A DNA stretch of 64,000 nt from Marinomonas mediterranea MMB-1 (GTDB lineage: Bacteria; Pseudomonadota; Gammaproteobacteria; Pseudomonadales; Marinomonadaceae): NCBI RefSeq assembly GCF_000192865.1, contig NC_015276.1, positions 62,001 through 126,000 on the forward strand. Reading direction: 5' to 3'. Shown here one piece after another: positions 1-9,271 of the stretch (its first letter is position 1; every line of letters begins with the position of its first letter). The notes below the pieces were generated by a model. It was not told the origin of the DNA. It saw nothing but the letters and a program-made list of their open reading frames with translations, and searched no databases. A program made the position numbers and the translations under genes.

Positions 1-72
1 CCTCACACATTGGATCTTAGAAAGCAGTATACTAGGCTCTAAAATTTAACTAGATGTTTAGAACTCTTGCTT

Positions 73-2640
73 ATGCATACAGATGCGCTTGCACCAGTGA
101 CGCCCGAACAGGCGTCACTGGACTTCGACCCTGCCTCGTCGCAACATTATGATGAGGCTTTTGATATGAATGGTTTCCCGCGAGACCATTGGCAAACTAT
201 TATCGAGAGCTTTAATGCGCTTGGTGCCGAAGGAGTGGCAGACCGTCAACAGAGAGCTCGTAGAATTCTCAGTGATGATGGTGCAACGTATAATCTCACG
301 TCCGACCCTTTGTCTCCGAATGTCTGGGGCATGGACATTGTTCCTTACCTAATTGAAAGCGAAAGTTGGACAACGCTTGAACGAGGTATGGAGCAGCGCT
401 CTAAACTGTTTGATCTGATTATGAAAGATCTATACGGGGAGCAAATCTTACTTAAAGAAGGCATCATACCCAGTGAGATCATCTTTGATCATCCTGGTTT
501 TTTGCGCGCCTGTCATGGCATGACCGTGCCACATGCGCAAGATATTCTATTGCATGCTTCTGATTTAGTTCGCGACGAAAACGGTCAGTTCCAAATCGTC
601 GGTGATCGAACGCAAGCTCCTAGTGGTGCTGGTTACGCGCATGAGAACCGTGTTGTGTTGTCCCGCGTGATGCCGAGATTGTTTCGAACGAGCCGCATAA
701 AAAGGCTTTCTCACTTTTTCCAAACCCTTCGTGATACGTTAACGGACATCGGCAAGCATGTGTCGGACAAACCGCGCATCGTCTTGTTGTCGGAAGGGGC
801 CAATAGCAAAACCTATTTTGAGCAGGCGTATTTGGCCAACTACCTTGGCTTCCCTTTGGTTCAAGGTGGCGATTTAACGGTACGTAATGGCCGAGTTTGG
901 ATGAAATCGCTAAATGGCTTGTCTCCCGTCGATGTGATTATGCGTCGTATTAACGATGACGCCTGTGACCAAGCTGAACTGAGACCCAATTCTCTTCTGG
1001 GTGTCCCTGGGCTTCTTGAAGTCGCTCGAAGTGGTAGAGTCGTGATAGCCAACCCCATTGGGTCTGGTTTACTCGAAACGCCCGCGTTGATGGCATTTCT
1101 CCCCCAAATCAGTCAATTTTTACTGGGTGAAACACTGCAAATCCCGTCGGTGAAAACCTATTGGTGTGGCTCATTAGATAACCTCTCGTATGTTGAAGCG
1201 AATTTGGGGCAACTGATTATCAAGCCAGCCATGCGCATTAATGGCGGCGACAGCTATTACGGCCATACGTTGGACGAACAAGATAAACAGGCGTTGCTGG
1301 AAAAAATCCGCCTTGCCCCCCACCGCTGGGTTGCTCAGGAATACGTCAGTGGTGCCCAATTACCAGTATGGGCGGCGGATCAAGGGCTAACAAAGCGCCC
1401 AAGTATCATGCGCATGTTTACCGTTGCCAGTAACGGTGGCTTTAAAGTCATGCCCGGTGGCCTAAGCCGCGTGGGTGGTCAAGGTAATGAGCGAATTGTT
1501 GGCAACAACATTTCAGATACACTGAGTAAAGACACTTGGGTTTTGGCAACAGATTTTGAAAGTACATTGCCTGCTGCAGTGGACGGGTCAAACATACAAG
1601 ACATCGCTCAACAGTCTAATTTACCGAGTCGAGTGATTGAAAACCTGTTTTGGTTTGGTCGCTACATGGAACGAGCGGAAGTATCACTTCGCTTAATGCG
1701 AACTTTCTTTAAGCAAATGAATGGTGTTGAACCGCTGCCAACGGAAAGCCGAGATATATTACTCAAAGCCATCTCCATTCAAACTGGCTGTCTGCCCGGC
1801 TTTACGCGAGCGGATCCTGAGCTATTTGATGAGCCAAATGACGAGTTAGCCTCGCTAATTTGTGATGGGACTCGGCCAGGCACAATCAAATCGAATCTTA
1901 ACGCTATGCTCGCGTGCGGTGAGCAAGTGAAAGAGATGCTCTCGGCTGATACGCGTATCATATTGAACGATTTGCGTGATCATATTCATCAGATGGATCG
2001 AGCTTATGCGAATGGTTTGCCAGAGTTACCTGAAGAATCGTTAGATAACCTAGTTACGTCGATTCTCGCTTTGTCCGGGTTGAATCATGAAAGTATGTTG
2101 CGTGGGCCTGACTGGATGTTCCAAGAAGTAGGTCGTCGTACCGAACGGGCATTGCAAACGGCTAAACTGTTGAAGTCGACCTTAACTGAACGCTTGCCTT
2201 CGATGCAGCAAAGTTTGGTGCTTGAATCTGTTCTATTGAGTGTTGAAGCCTTGATCTCTTTCCGTCGTCGCTATCGAAACCGTAATCGCGTCGCTTATGG
2301 TCTCGATTTATTAATGGCAGACAGAACAAATCCAAGATCCTTGATATACCAGACTGAATTATTGCGTAAATACTTAGAAGAGTTACCAAGAAACGAATCT
2401 AATGAACTGGGCTTGAGCCCTGAAAAACGTATGATCATTAAATCGTTGAATGATATACAGCTGGCAGATTTAGAAACACTGGCGCACGTTGATGATATCT
2501 GCAATGAAAGGACAGCGCTGTCTGACTTTATGACGCAATTTACTGACCAGTTAGAGCGTTTTACCTCACACATCAGTGATAAGTACTTTGATCATGCATC
2601 TGGTCCGCAGCAACTAATACGTGGGCATGGAGAATATTGA
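73..2640 (+). CDS. Circularly permuted ATP-grasp / Alpha-E fusion protein
   Basis: The protein of about 855 residues joins two families that are often separate genes: a circularly permuted ATP-grasp (roughly residues 60-490) and an all-helical Alpha-E domain (roughly 525-845). The motif GSGLLETPAL near residue 330 and the stretch ending KTYWCG are typical of the CP-ATP-grasp part; the Alpha-E part opens with NLFWFGRYMERAE. Family knowledge: CP-ATP-grasp enzymes of this type are predicted amide-bond ligases, usually encoded beside Alpha-E and transglutaminase-like proteins; their substrate is not known. The transglutaminase gene follows directly, so the two probably form one operon. A TTG six bases upstream (67) is an alternative start; neither start has a clear ribosome binding site. 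No signal peptide is seen, so it is probably cytoplasmic. Confidence 0.87.
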   Translation: MHTDALAPVTPEQASLDFDPASSQHYDEAFDMNGFPRDHWQTIIESFNALGAEGVADRQQRARRILSDDGATYNLTSDPLSPNVWGMDIVPYLIESESWTTLERGMEQRSKLFDLIMKDLYGEQILLKEGIIPSEIIFDHPGFLRACHGMTVPHAQDILLHASDLVRDENGQFQIVGDRTQAPSGAGYAHENRVVLSRVMPRLFRTSRIKRLSHFFQTLRDTLTDIGKHVSDKPRIVLLSEGANSKTYFEQAYLANYLGFPLVQGGDLTVRNGRVWMKSLNGLSPVDVIMRRINDDACDQAELRPNSLLGVPGLLEVARSGRVVIANPIGSGLLETPALMAFLPQISQFLLGETLQIPSVKTYWCGSLDNLSYVEANLGQLIIKPAMRINGGDSYYGHTLDEQDKQALLEKIRLAPHRWVAQEYVSGAQLPVWAADQGLTKRPSIMRMFTVASNGGFKVMPGGLSRVGGQGNERIVGNNISDTLSKDTWVLATDFESTLPAAVDGSNIQDIAQQSNLPSRVIENLFWFGRYMERAEVSLRLMRTFFKQMNGVEPLPTESRDILLKAISIQTGCLPGFTRADPELFDEPNDELASLICDGTRPGTIKSNLNAMLACGEQVKEMLSADTRIILNDLRDHIHQMDRAYANGLPELPEESLDNLVTSILALSGLNHESMLRGPDWMFQEVGRRTERALQTAKLLKSTLTERLPSMQQSLVLESVLLSVEALISFRRRYRNRNRVAYGLDLLMADRTNPRSLIYQTELLRKYLEELPRNESNELGLSPEKRMIIKSLNDIQLADLETLAHVDDICNERTALSDFMTQFTDQLERFTSHISDKYFDHASGPQQLIRGHGEY

Positions 2641-2642
2641 AT

Positions 2643-3524
2643 ATGAAGTACAAAGTGCGCCATTTAACCGAGTATGAATACACTGCGCCAGTAGCTCTGT
2701 GTTACAACATGGCGCACCTGCTTCCTCGAGATACGCAAAATCAACGTTGTCTAAACCGACGCATAAAAGTCTGGCCTAAGCCGATTTATCAAAGTGAAGG
2801 GCAGGACTATTATGGCAATCAAACGTGTTACTTTTCGATTGAAGAACCACATCAAAAACTCAGCATTGATGTGATCAGCTATTTTGAAATACAAACAACG
2901 GATTTTATTGCTCAGGCAGAAGCGCATCCTATGACGCTCGGTGAGTTAAAAGCCTTGTTAGCGCAGCCCAACACGGCCGATCTGCGTATGGCGAAAGAGT
3001 TTGTTTTAAACTCGCCACAAGTTCGTTGCTCTAAACCGCTTGCAGACTATGCTCAAGACTGTTTCTCAGACGATATGACGCTAATTCAGGGCGTAAAGGC
3101 CTTCATGCATAAAGTCTTTACTGAGTTTCGATTTGATCCTACCAGCACGACGGTCGCCACGCCTTTAGAACAGGTACTAGAGCAAAAAAGCGGCGTGTGT
3201 CAGGACTTTGCCCATCTCTCACTGGGTTGCTTACGTTCTTTAGGCATACCGACGCGCTACATGAGTGGCTATCTGGAAACGCTGCCTCCTCCGGGTCAGG
3301 AAAAACTGACGGGCGCAGACGCATCTCACGCTTGGTTTGCTGTGTTTATCCCTGACTTTGGCTGGGTTGAATTTGACCCAACGAATGACATCATGCCAAC
3401 GGATCAGCATATAGTGACCGCATTTGGCCGCGACTACTCAGATGTAACGCCGCTCCAGGGCGTGATTTTTGAAGGCGGAGACAGCCAGACACTGAGCGTG
3501 TCAGTGGATGTTCAACGAGTGTAA
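2643..3524 (+). CDS. Transglutaminase-like family protein with N-terminal beta domain
   Basis: A bacterial transglutaminase-like cysteine protease/amidase of 293 residues. The N-terminal 80 residues look like the Bact_transglu_N beta domain, and the papain-like core carries the triad: Cys in SGVCQDFAHLS, His in DASHAWFAVF and Asp in WVEFDPTND. The ATG at 2643 has GGAG ten bases upstream and lies just past the stop of the ATP-grasp/Alpha-E gene; a TTG at 2637 would overlap that stop but is too close to the same GGAG. It is translationally coupled to the upstream gene. Family knowledge: this trio of domains travels together and is thought to make and cut an unidentified peptide or amide product. 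The specific reaction is unknown. Confidence 0.88.
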   Translation: MKYKVRHLTEYEYTAPVALCYNMAHLLPRDTQNQRCLNRRIKVWPKPIYQSEGQDYYGNQTCYFSIEEPHQKLSIDVISYFEIQTTDFIAQAEAHPMTLGELKALLAQPNTADLRMAKEFVLNSPQVRCSKPLADYAQDCFSDDMTLIQGVKAFMHKVFTEFRFDPTSTTVATPLEQVLEQKSGVCQDFAHLSLGCLRSLGIPTRYMSGYLETLPPPGQEKLTGADASHAWFAVFIPDFGWVEFDPTNDIMPTDQHIVTAFGRDYSDVTPLQGVIFEGGDSQTLSVSVDVQRV

Positions 3525-3590
3525 GCTGCTCTCAAGCACAGAGCTGAATGGTATTTCGATCGAGGAATATCTCAGTTTCTAGATACAAAA

Positions 3591-3613
3591 AAGCGAGCCT
3601 TTGGCTCGCTTTT
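3591..3613. terminator. Bidirectional rho-independent terminator
   Basis: AGCGAGCC and GGCTCGCT form a perfect 8-bp stem around a TTT loop, flanked by an A-run on the left and a T-run on the right. It sits between two convergent genes (transglutaminase on + and multicopper oxidase on -) and can serve both. Confidence 0.85.
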
Positions 3614-3634
3614 ACATTTCATGCACCAGTCTGC

Positions 3635-5662
3635 TTATTCTTTGAGTACTACTTTTTGCATCATACCTTGATCTTCATGGTCGAGAATATGGCAATGCAG
3701 TACAAATGCGCCGGTATACATTTGTTTCACAGTAAGAGGATCGTCGATACCCGGTAAGGTAGTCGGATAGCGGTTTTCAGAATACGCAACGGTATTAGAT
3801 GGCGCGTTTTTATCTCCTATCTCAATTGCGAGCGTATCGCGCCAGACGCCCTGCTGCTCGCCATCCGGCCCCGTTCTGTAAGCATAGAAAGGGTTAACAT
3901 GAATATGATACGGATGCATCGGAGCTAAGCCGCGAGTACAAAGGTTCCAGCGTTGCCATTGTCCGAGTGTTAAATCTCGATCCGGGTTTTGTCCAAATGG
4001 TAGGCCATTAATCGAAAATATTAAATCGCTGCCAGGCTGGCCATTATTTAGATCATTATCCGATGTGGTTAGGCACATTGGGTCCGTAATGCTTGAGATG
4101 CTTGTGCGACTTCCTAGGTAGAACATCATGTCCTGCGTATTGTCAGTATCATGATCCATTTCAGCAATTTGGGTTGCTGTCGGTGTTGGATGCGCTTGAT
4201 ATGACGCTAGGCTTGATGACGTCGGTAATGCGTCAGTTTGCAGCTCACCCTCTACGACCACTTGCATTAACGCGGCTTTATCCTCAAACACACCTTGCAA
4301 GGATTTGGCATCAGAAGCCTGATCATCTATCAACCAATACGTTCCTGGCGTGGTGGGTGCTTGATAAAGATAGTCAGCTCGGTAACCTGGTTGTAGCGCT
4401 TCTATATCGCAATTTAGCTGAGGCTGACCTGAGCACCATTCGTCCAGTTGGCCTGTATTTAAACCATCGACCGCAATTTGGTTTAAGGTGCCAATGGCGT
4501 TTGATTCCCCAATAATGCCTTTTAACAAGTTTATTGTTGAAGAGTTTCGGACTGTAACGAGCTTGAGAGACTCTCTTACGCCTGCATGGATAAAGCGCCA
4601 GCGCTGTATTTCTCCCGGTTTTAACGTAATGCGTGGAACAACTTGACCGTTGACGAGTGTTCGTCGTTCGGTTTTTTGCCATTCACCTGGACCAAAAATA
4701 TTCGCGGGTTTACCATCAATCTCACAGACATCCACATTGTTAGGAACGTCATTCGCATCGTAGTATTCGATAACCCCGTTACAGTCGTATGCCACCTGTT
4801 GCATGACGAATGTGTGGTCTACTTTGCCTTTAATTTGTGGCTGTTGCCCTACATCTTTTGCGGGGTCGCCTCCTTCAATAATGATGGCTCCAGCCATGCC
4901 ACTTGATACTTGCAGTGCAGTCGAACCATGCACGTGTGCGTGATACCAAAATGTACCTTGGGGGTGGTCTTCTGGGATACGAATTTCATAGTCAAATGCA
5001 TAACCGGGTTGCAGTTCTAAAAGCACGTTATCGCTGTTTTTGCTCGGCGAAACCCAGAGGCCATGGGTATGGAAGTTGGTGACATTGAAGTTATGGGGGG
5101 TGTTCATTTGGGCCGCCTCTTCATCGGTTAAAGGCGTGCTCGATGAATCGGCATGATTATGGTGAGTAAGACCAGAGCACAAAAAGTTTGGCGCGGCGTC
5201 ACAGTCTGGCATACGGTTTTCGAGTCTAAAGCGCAAAATATCGCCAGGCTTGAGCTTCAAGGTTGGGCCAACTAGTGCGGCTTTAGGCGCATCGTCACCT
5301 TGTGCATACGCATAGTTTCTAAGCCAAGTGTTACACCCAGCAATGTCTCTTTGTTGATATGCGACAGACATCGTAAAGTTTAGCTCACCGTTTCCTGATT
5401 CAAGGACATCGGCTGTCGCGACGTTTTTAAATTCAGGAGGAATGATTTTGTATTCGCACCCCTCGCCAACGCCTTCTGGAACGGCCGTTGGCGGTGAGTA
5501 GTCGGCCAGCTTGATATAGTTCGGTGTCCACTCAGAGTCCATCGACATCATATCGTGTGAAGCGTGATCTGTTTGATGATTGGAGCAAGCGGCTAATAAG
5601 AGTGTGAGCGATCCGATGGTCAGCCCTTTAATGGGCATTATCCATTGTTTGCATGTCTGCAT
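3635..5662 (-). CDS. Multicopper oxidase, lipoprotein
   Basis: A 675-residue cupredoxin-type multicopper oxidase. All four copper-binding signatures are visible: NFHTHGLW near residue 197, FWYHAHVHGS near 237, MHPYHIHVNPF near 584 and VLHCHILDHEDQGMM near 659, the last giving the type 1 Cys and an axial Met. The N-terminus carries a lipoprotein signal (hydrophobic stretch ending LLLAAC), so the enzyme is predicted to be anchored in the cell envelope. The start at 5662 is preferred because AAAGGA lies seven bases upstream; an ATG at 5725 would add 21 residues before the signal peptide. The substrate could be metal ions, phenolics or another electron donor; the sequence does not decide. It is monocistronic. 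Confidence 0.9.
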   Translation of the reverse strand: MQTCKQWIMPIKGLTIGSLTLLLAACSNHQTDHASHDMMSMDSEWTPNYIKLADYSPPTAVPEGVGEGCEYKIIPPEFKNVATADVLESGNGELNFTMSVAYQQRDIAGCNTWLRNYAYAQGDDAPKAALVGPTLKLKPGDILRFRLENRMPDCDAAPNFLCSGLTHHNHADSSSTPLTDEEAAQMNTPHNFNVTNFHTHGLWVSPSKNSDNVLLELQPGYAFDYEIRIPEDHPQGTFWYHAHVHGSTALQVSSGMAGAIIIEGGDPAKDVGQQPQIKGKVDHTFVMQQVAYDCNGVIEYYDANDVPNNVDVCEIDGKPANIFGPGEWQKTERRTLVNGQVVPRITLKPGEIQRWRFIHAGVRESLKLVTVRNSSTINLLKGIIGESNAIGTLNQIAVDGLNTGQLDEWCSGQPQLNCDIEALQPGYRADYLYQAPTTPGTYWLIDDQASDAKSLQGVFEDKAALMQVVVEGELQTDALPTSSSLASYQAHPTPTATQIAEMDHDTDNTQDMMFYLGSRTSISSITDPMCLTTSDNDLNNGQPGSDLIFSINGLPFGQNPDRDLTLGQWQRWNLCTRGLAPMHPYHIHVNPFYAYRTGPDGEQQGVWRDTLAIEIGDKNAPSNTVAYSENRYPTTLPGIDDPLTVKQMYTGAFVLHCHILDHEDQGMMQKVVLKE

Positions 5663-5840
5663 TGATGAGTCCTTTTGTGAGAGTGTCGGTACTCTAAAGA
5701 CTAGCAAAAGCGGCTCAGTCATCAATTACACGGGATTACACTAGTGTCTCGCTGTGAGTGCAGTCGCTTTGGCGAGACAATTAAGCAATCAATGAAATAG
5801 CAGTCAGTTAGATTGCTGTCTATGGAAGACCCAAAGGGAG

Positions 5841-5885
5841 GCCTACATGGATGTAGGTCATTAGGGCAACGCAGGAGCAGTTGCC
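5841..5885 (+). other. Twin hairpins with GGA loops (CsrA/RsmA-like binding motif)
   Basis: Two adjacent hairpins on the + strand: CCTACAT/ATGTAGG around a central GG (5842-5857), and GGCAACGC-AGGA-GC(A)GTTGCC (5865-5885). Both place GGA in the loop, and ACATGGATGT matches the known CsrA/RsmA SELEX core. It lies between the multicopper oxidase start and an IS5-type end. It may instead be a dispersed palindromic repeat with no RNA role. Confidence 0.4.
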
Positions 5886-5968
5886 GAGCGTGGGCTAAGT
5901 TCTCTTTAATTCTCTTGTTAACTTTCTTGCCAATATGCTCAATATTGGACAGCGACATTTGTCTCCAG

Positions 5969-6033
5969 ACACTTGCCTCGAATAAAGAAGAGTTATCCAC
6001 ACGCTGAAGCCAGTGGACTTGTTCACACCTTCC
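5969..6033 (-). mobile_element. Solo terminal end of an IS5-type element
   Basis: Read on the minus strand from 6033, the sequence begins GGAAGGTGTGAACAAG and is about 92% identical over 65 bp to the left end of the 108-bp MITE at 29569. It abuts a CTAG (6034-6037), the kind of 4-bp target used by IS5-family elements, and that CTAG contains the stop codon of the HD-GYP gene. A GTG start followed by codons for MDNSSLFEAS is shared with the other copy (MDNASLFETS there), which suggests the beginning of a lost transposase-type reading frame. I find no matching right end before the oxidase gene, so this is a remnant. Confidence 0.65.
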
Positions 6034-8919
6034 CTAGCTTGGGTGCACAACGTCTACTTCAATTCCTGCCCAATTAAATAATTGGGTTTGCGATACGGTA
6101 TCGATTTGTTCGGGTTTTAAATATTTTTCAGCATAAGCAAGATAGGCTTTTGACGTCACGAACAGCTTAAATAAGTTTTTGTCTAAGTGGTTGTCTTTTA
6201 CCATGAAGGCGAGGATTCGCATTGATTCTGATAACGTTTTCGCGGTTTTATAAGGGCGGTCTGCCGCGGTTAAGGCCTCAAAGACGTCTGCGATGGCCAT
6301 AATGCGTTCTGGAATCGACATCTGCGCCTTTGTTAATTTTCTTGGGTACCCTGTGCCATCCATTTTTTCATGATGATTTCCGGCAATATTAGGTACATTC
6401 TTTAGGTCTTCAGGGAACGGTAAGGCAGAGAGCATTTTGATGGTTTGGACAATGTGATCGTTGATTGCAAAGCGCTCTTCATTTGTTAGCGTACCGCGTT
6501 TTACGCTTAGGCTGTAAAGTTCACCTTTGTTTAGAGCTTGTTTGGGGATGGACATATCAAACCCCCAGACATTCTGAGGGTTGTCTTTCTCGACTGCAGG
6601 GCGGCGAATCCCCCAAGGAATAATGTGCTCTGATTTGTCTGAGATTAAGTATTCTGTTGCAGGTAAAATATCCGGTGTACTGGGTAACTGCGCCATTTCT
6701 TCGCGAGAAAGCCCAATATGGCTACTAAAATGTCGTCGCCAAGTTTGCGAACCAATCGCGGCAATGCGCTCAATGTCTTCCTCTGCCATCAGCTCGCTGC
6801 CGATGTTTGAGCGGGCGATGAAAGCGAAGTCATCTTGCAGCTTTCGTTGTGTTCGAATTTTTGCCTTCTCTAAACTAAGTGCTTCTCGCCCTTCCAATAG
6901 ACCGCTTAAATAGGCAATCTCAGCATCCCGCCAAAGTATCTCGAAACGAGTGCGTATTTCATGGATTCGATTATGAATGGTTTCTAGTTTAGTCGCCTTG
7001 TCGACGATGTGCTCTGGGCTGGTTATCTTGCCACAATCGTGTAACCACGCAGCGATGCGAAATTCCCGTTTCTGGGTGTCTGTCATGGAAAAGTTTGCAT
7101 ATTCGGGGTCATTGGAATCAATTGCGGCCTCGACCAGTTTCTCTGCCAAAACGGGAACGCGCTCACAGTGTCCGCTTGTATAAGGTGACTTGGCATCGAT
7201 GGCATCAGCCAACAATCGTATAATCGCCTCCATTAAGGTTTGTTGAGATTCAAACTGCTTACGGGTCGAAATGGCTGTTGCGGCGGCGCCTGAGACTTCT
7301 TCCATAAAACGTTGGAAGGCATTATCGGCAGCCATTGACTCTTTCGGTAGACGCAACGCAAGTGCGCCTAACATACTGTTATCACGATCAACTAATGGCG
7401 CAAGAAAGACCCGCTTCTCTGCGTCATCTAACACCTTATGCAGGGACGTTTTCATGTTAGACCAGTCGTGTGTCCCGCACAGTACCGTTTTTGGTGCGTC
7501 CATGTTTGTCGTAGTGGCTAAGGTCATTACTCCCGCTTTATCAGAGCACAGATAGACGGCTCCAGCCTCCGATGAGGTAATTGCGACTAAATGCTTCGAT
7601 ACTTGCTCGAGCATTTTTTCGAGGTCTGGGTCACGGGATAATTCTTGAGTTATCGACTGAAAGTTCTTAATGGCTAATGCCATATGATCGGTCAAGCTGG
7701 AGAGCAAATTCACTTCTTTAACGGATGATGCCACGCTAATTTTTCGATTAAAGTCGAATGAGGCAAGTGCGCCCACTTCTTCAGAAAGAAGCAATAATGG
7801 GCGAGAGATCGAGCGACCGATTAGCCAACCAAATAGAACCAGTATGCCAATGATAATACCCGAGAGCGTCAGTTGGTGGATCAGGTGCTCGTTGACGTCT
7901 TCTAATAACTGTTTTTCTGGAACACTGTATAACACCTGCCAATTTTGATCCGATTCATTAATGACTGACTGAAAAAATCCATACCAGTTGCTTCCATTGA
8001 CGTCCATTTTGGCTAGGGAATTAGACGGTGCGTACTGAGTAATAAGCTGATCAAGTGCTGGCACACCGAGCTCATCAACCGTAATCAAACGGGGAGTATC
8101 AATGTTATAGCGTATGAGTGATACATCAGAAGGCGAACCAATGACTAAGCCATCTTGGTCGACGAGTGCCATTGCCGTGTGTTCATTCGGTAGTAAGTCT
8201 TTCATGAAACTCGACAGGTCTTGGATGGAAGCGTCAACGCCAACGACAGCGCCTGTTGTCTTATTTTGAATAGCAAACGTAGTGCCTATTTCCAGAGTAC
8301 TGAAAAACACATAAGGTGCGGTAAGGGCGACAGAGGATTGTGTGTTTGCTTGTCGATACCAAGGTCGTTTTCGAGGATCAAAAAGGTAGCTGCTTGGTTG
8401 GCTTACAGAAATGGAGTTGAGATCGGTATCGAAAAATTCCCACCACGTTCGAATGACATTCCCTGCTGCGTCTCTCTCGATGCTTTGTAGCATGAATTCT
8501 GCATTATTTGGGGCAGACAATACTTCTTTAGAATGATCATTTTTAAGTGACCTTAGTAAGACGAAATCTCCATCGTTATAGCCGACATAGACTGCGCTTA
8601 GAACATGATTTAAGCGCATTATTCGAGCAAGCGCAGGTAAACGTTGCTTGCGTGTCTCTAAGGTTTGCATTGATGTGATAGTGTCGAACTCTAACAGTTT
8701 GACGGTCGCGTCAACGGACTGGGTAACTTGTTGGATTTGATGATTAAGGTTATTGGTGACTTGTACGGCTTTTTTTTCGACTTCGGCAATCAGTGTATTG
8801 CGGTTTAAGTAATATGAAACTCCGGTTAGCCCTGCGGCCAGAATTAGCATACTGATTATGATGGCCGAACTGACGATCACTTGGAGAGGAATACCTGAGT
8901 GTCTCTTCTTTTCAATCAT
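6034..8919 (-). CDS. Membrane sensor with Cache, HAMP, GAF and HD-GYP domains
   Basis: A 961-residue predicted cyclic-di-GMP phosphodiesterase. From the N-terminus: a transmembrane segment (about 10-30), a large periplasmic double-Cache-like region, a second transmembrane segment (about 352-372), a HAMP linker, a GAF domain (about 430-560) and an HD-GYP domain. The HD motif AAWLHDCGKI lies near residue 625 and the diagnostic HHEKMDGTGYP near 845, so the catalytic residues look intact. There is no GGDEF partner domain. An unusually long insert separates the HD motif from the GYP motif. The ATG at 8919 is preferred to a GTG at 8949. The stop codon falls inside a CTAG bordering an IS5-type end. 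It probably couples an extracellular small ligand to c-di-GMP breakdown. Confidence 0.9.
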   Translation of the reverse strand: MIEKKRHSGIPLQVIVSSAIIISMLILAAGLTGVSYYLNRNTLIAEVEKKAVQVTNNLNHQIQQVTQSVDATVKLLEFDTITSMQTLETRKQRLPALARIMRLNHVLSAVYVGYNDGDFVLLRSLKNDHSKEVLSAPNNAEFMLQSIERDAAGNVIRTWWEFFDTDLNSISVSQPSSYLFDPRKRPWYRQANTQSSVALTAPYVFFSTLEIGTTFAIQNKTTGAVVGVDASIQDLSSFMKDLLPNEHTAMALVDQDGLVIGSPSDVSLIRYNIDTPRLITVDELGVPALDQLITQYAPSNSLAKMDVNGSNWYGFFQSVINESDQNWQVLYSVPEKQLLEDVNEHLIHQLTLSGIIIGILVLFGWLIGRSISRPLLLLSEEVGALASFDFNRKISVASSVKEVNLLSSLTDHMALAIKNFQSITQELSRDPDLEKMLEQVSKHLVAITSSEAGAVYLCSDKAGVMTLATTTNMDAPKTVLCGTHDWSNMKTSLHKVLDDAEKRVFLAPLVDRDNSMLGALALRLPKESMAADNAFQRFMEEVSGAAATAISTRKQFESQQTLMEAIIRLLADAIDAKSPYTSGHCERVPVLAEKLVEAAIDSNDPEYANFSMTDTQKREFRIAAWLHDCGKITSPEHIVDKATKLETIHNRIHEIRTRFEILWRDAEIAYLSGLLEGREALSLEKAKIRTQRKLQDDFAFIARSNIGSELMAEEDIERIAAIGSQTWRRHFSSHIGLSREEMAQLPSTPDILPATEYLISDKSEHIIPWGIRRPAVEKDNPQNVWGFDMSIPKQALNKGELYSLSVKRGTLTNEERFAINDHIVQTIKMLSALPFPEDLKNVPNIAGNHHEKMDGTGYPRKLTKAQMSIPERIMAIADVFEALTAADRPYKTAKTLSESMRILAFMVKDNHLDKNLFKLFVTSKAYLAYAEKYLKPEQIDTVSQTQLFNWAGIEVDVVHPS

Positions 8920-8949
8920 CCTTGAGCTTTTCCTCTCAGTTATAAACAC

Positions 8950-9180
8950 GGCATGTTGTTGTGAGTGTTAGTTAGCGAAGCAAATTCAAATTCGAGTATT
9001 AAGACTATAGCCGTTTTTTTTTAGTATTGGGTAGGTATAGCAAAAAATTATATTTAGAGAGCACAAAAAAAATCGCCTTCTTAAATTATATTTTAAGTCT
9101 GTATGAGGAGGTTTTTTTTATTGGAAAACTAAGACTGATTTCTCTGTTGTTATGGCATTTATGAGGAATAAAATTGGTGG
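8950..9180. other. AT-rich intergenic region
   Basis: Very AT-rich stretch with homopolymeric T and A runs upstream of the HD-GYP gene. It should hold that gene's promoter, but I cannot point to a convincing -35/-10 pair. No ORF or RNA gene is recognised. Confidence 0.4.
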
Positions 9181-9193
9181 CAGGTTGAAAGAA

Positions 9194-9225
9194 AAGGCCT
9201 TTTCGACGGAAGTCAAAAAGGCCTT
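9194..9225 (-). terminator. Terminator of the uronate operon
   Basis: AAGGCCTTTT (9194-9203) pairs with AAAAGGCCTT (9216-9225), a 10-bp stem. On the minus strand it is followed by T-rich sequence and lies just past the semialdehyde dehydrogenase gene. Confidence 0.7.
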
Positions 9226-9271
9226 GATAAACGCATTGTCGAACTGAAGCGTAAGCTTCTAAAAACGAACC

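Noticed and set aside
3548..3757. 69-codon plus-strand ORF
   Set aside because: It runs through the terminator and is antisense to the well-supported end of the multicopper oxidase.
5662..5725. Longer N-terminus of the multicopper oxidase
   Set aside because: It would put 21 residues before a good lipoprotein signal, and the ribosome site AAAGGA fits the shorter start.
5722..6000. 92-codon minus-strand ORF before the multicopper oxidase
   Set aside because: Its first codons are shared with the IS5-type end, but the rest passes through the twin hairpins and shows no protein-like pattern; it is probably a remnant, not a working gene.
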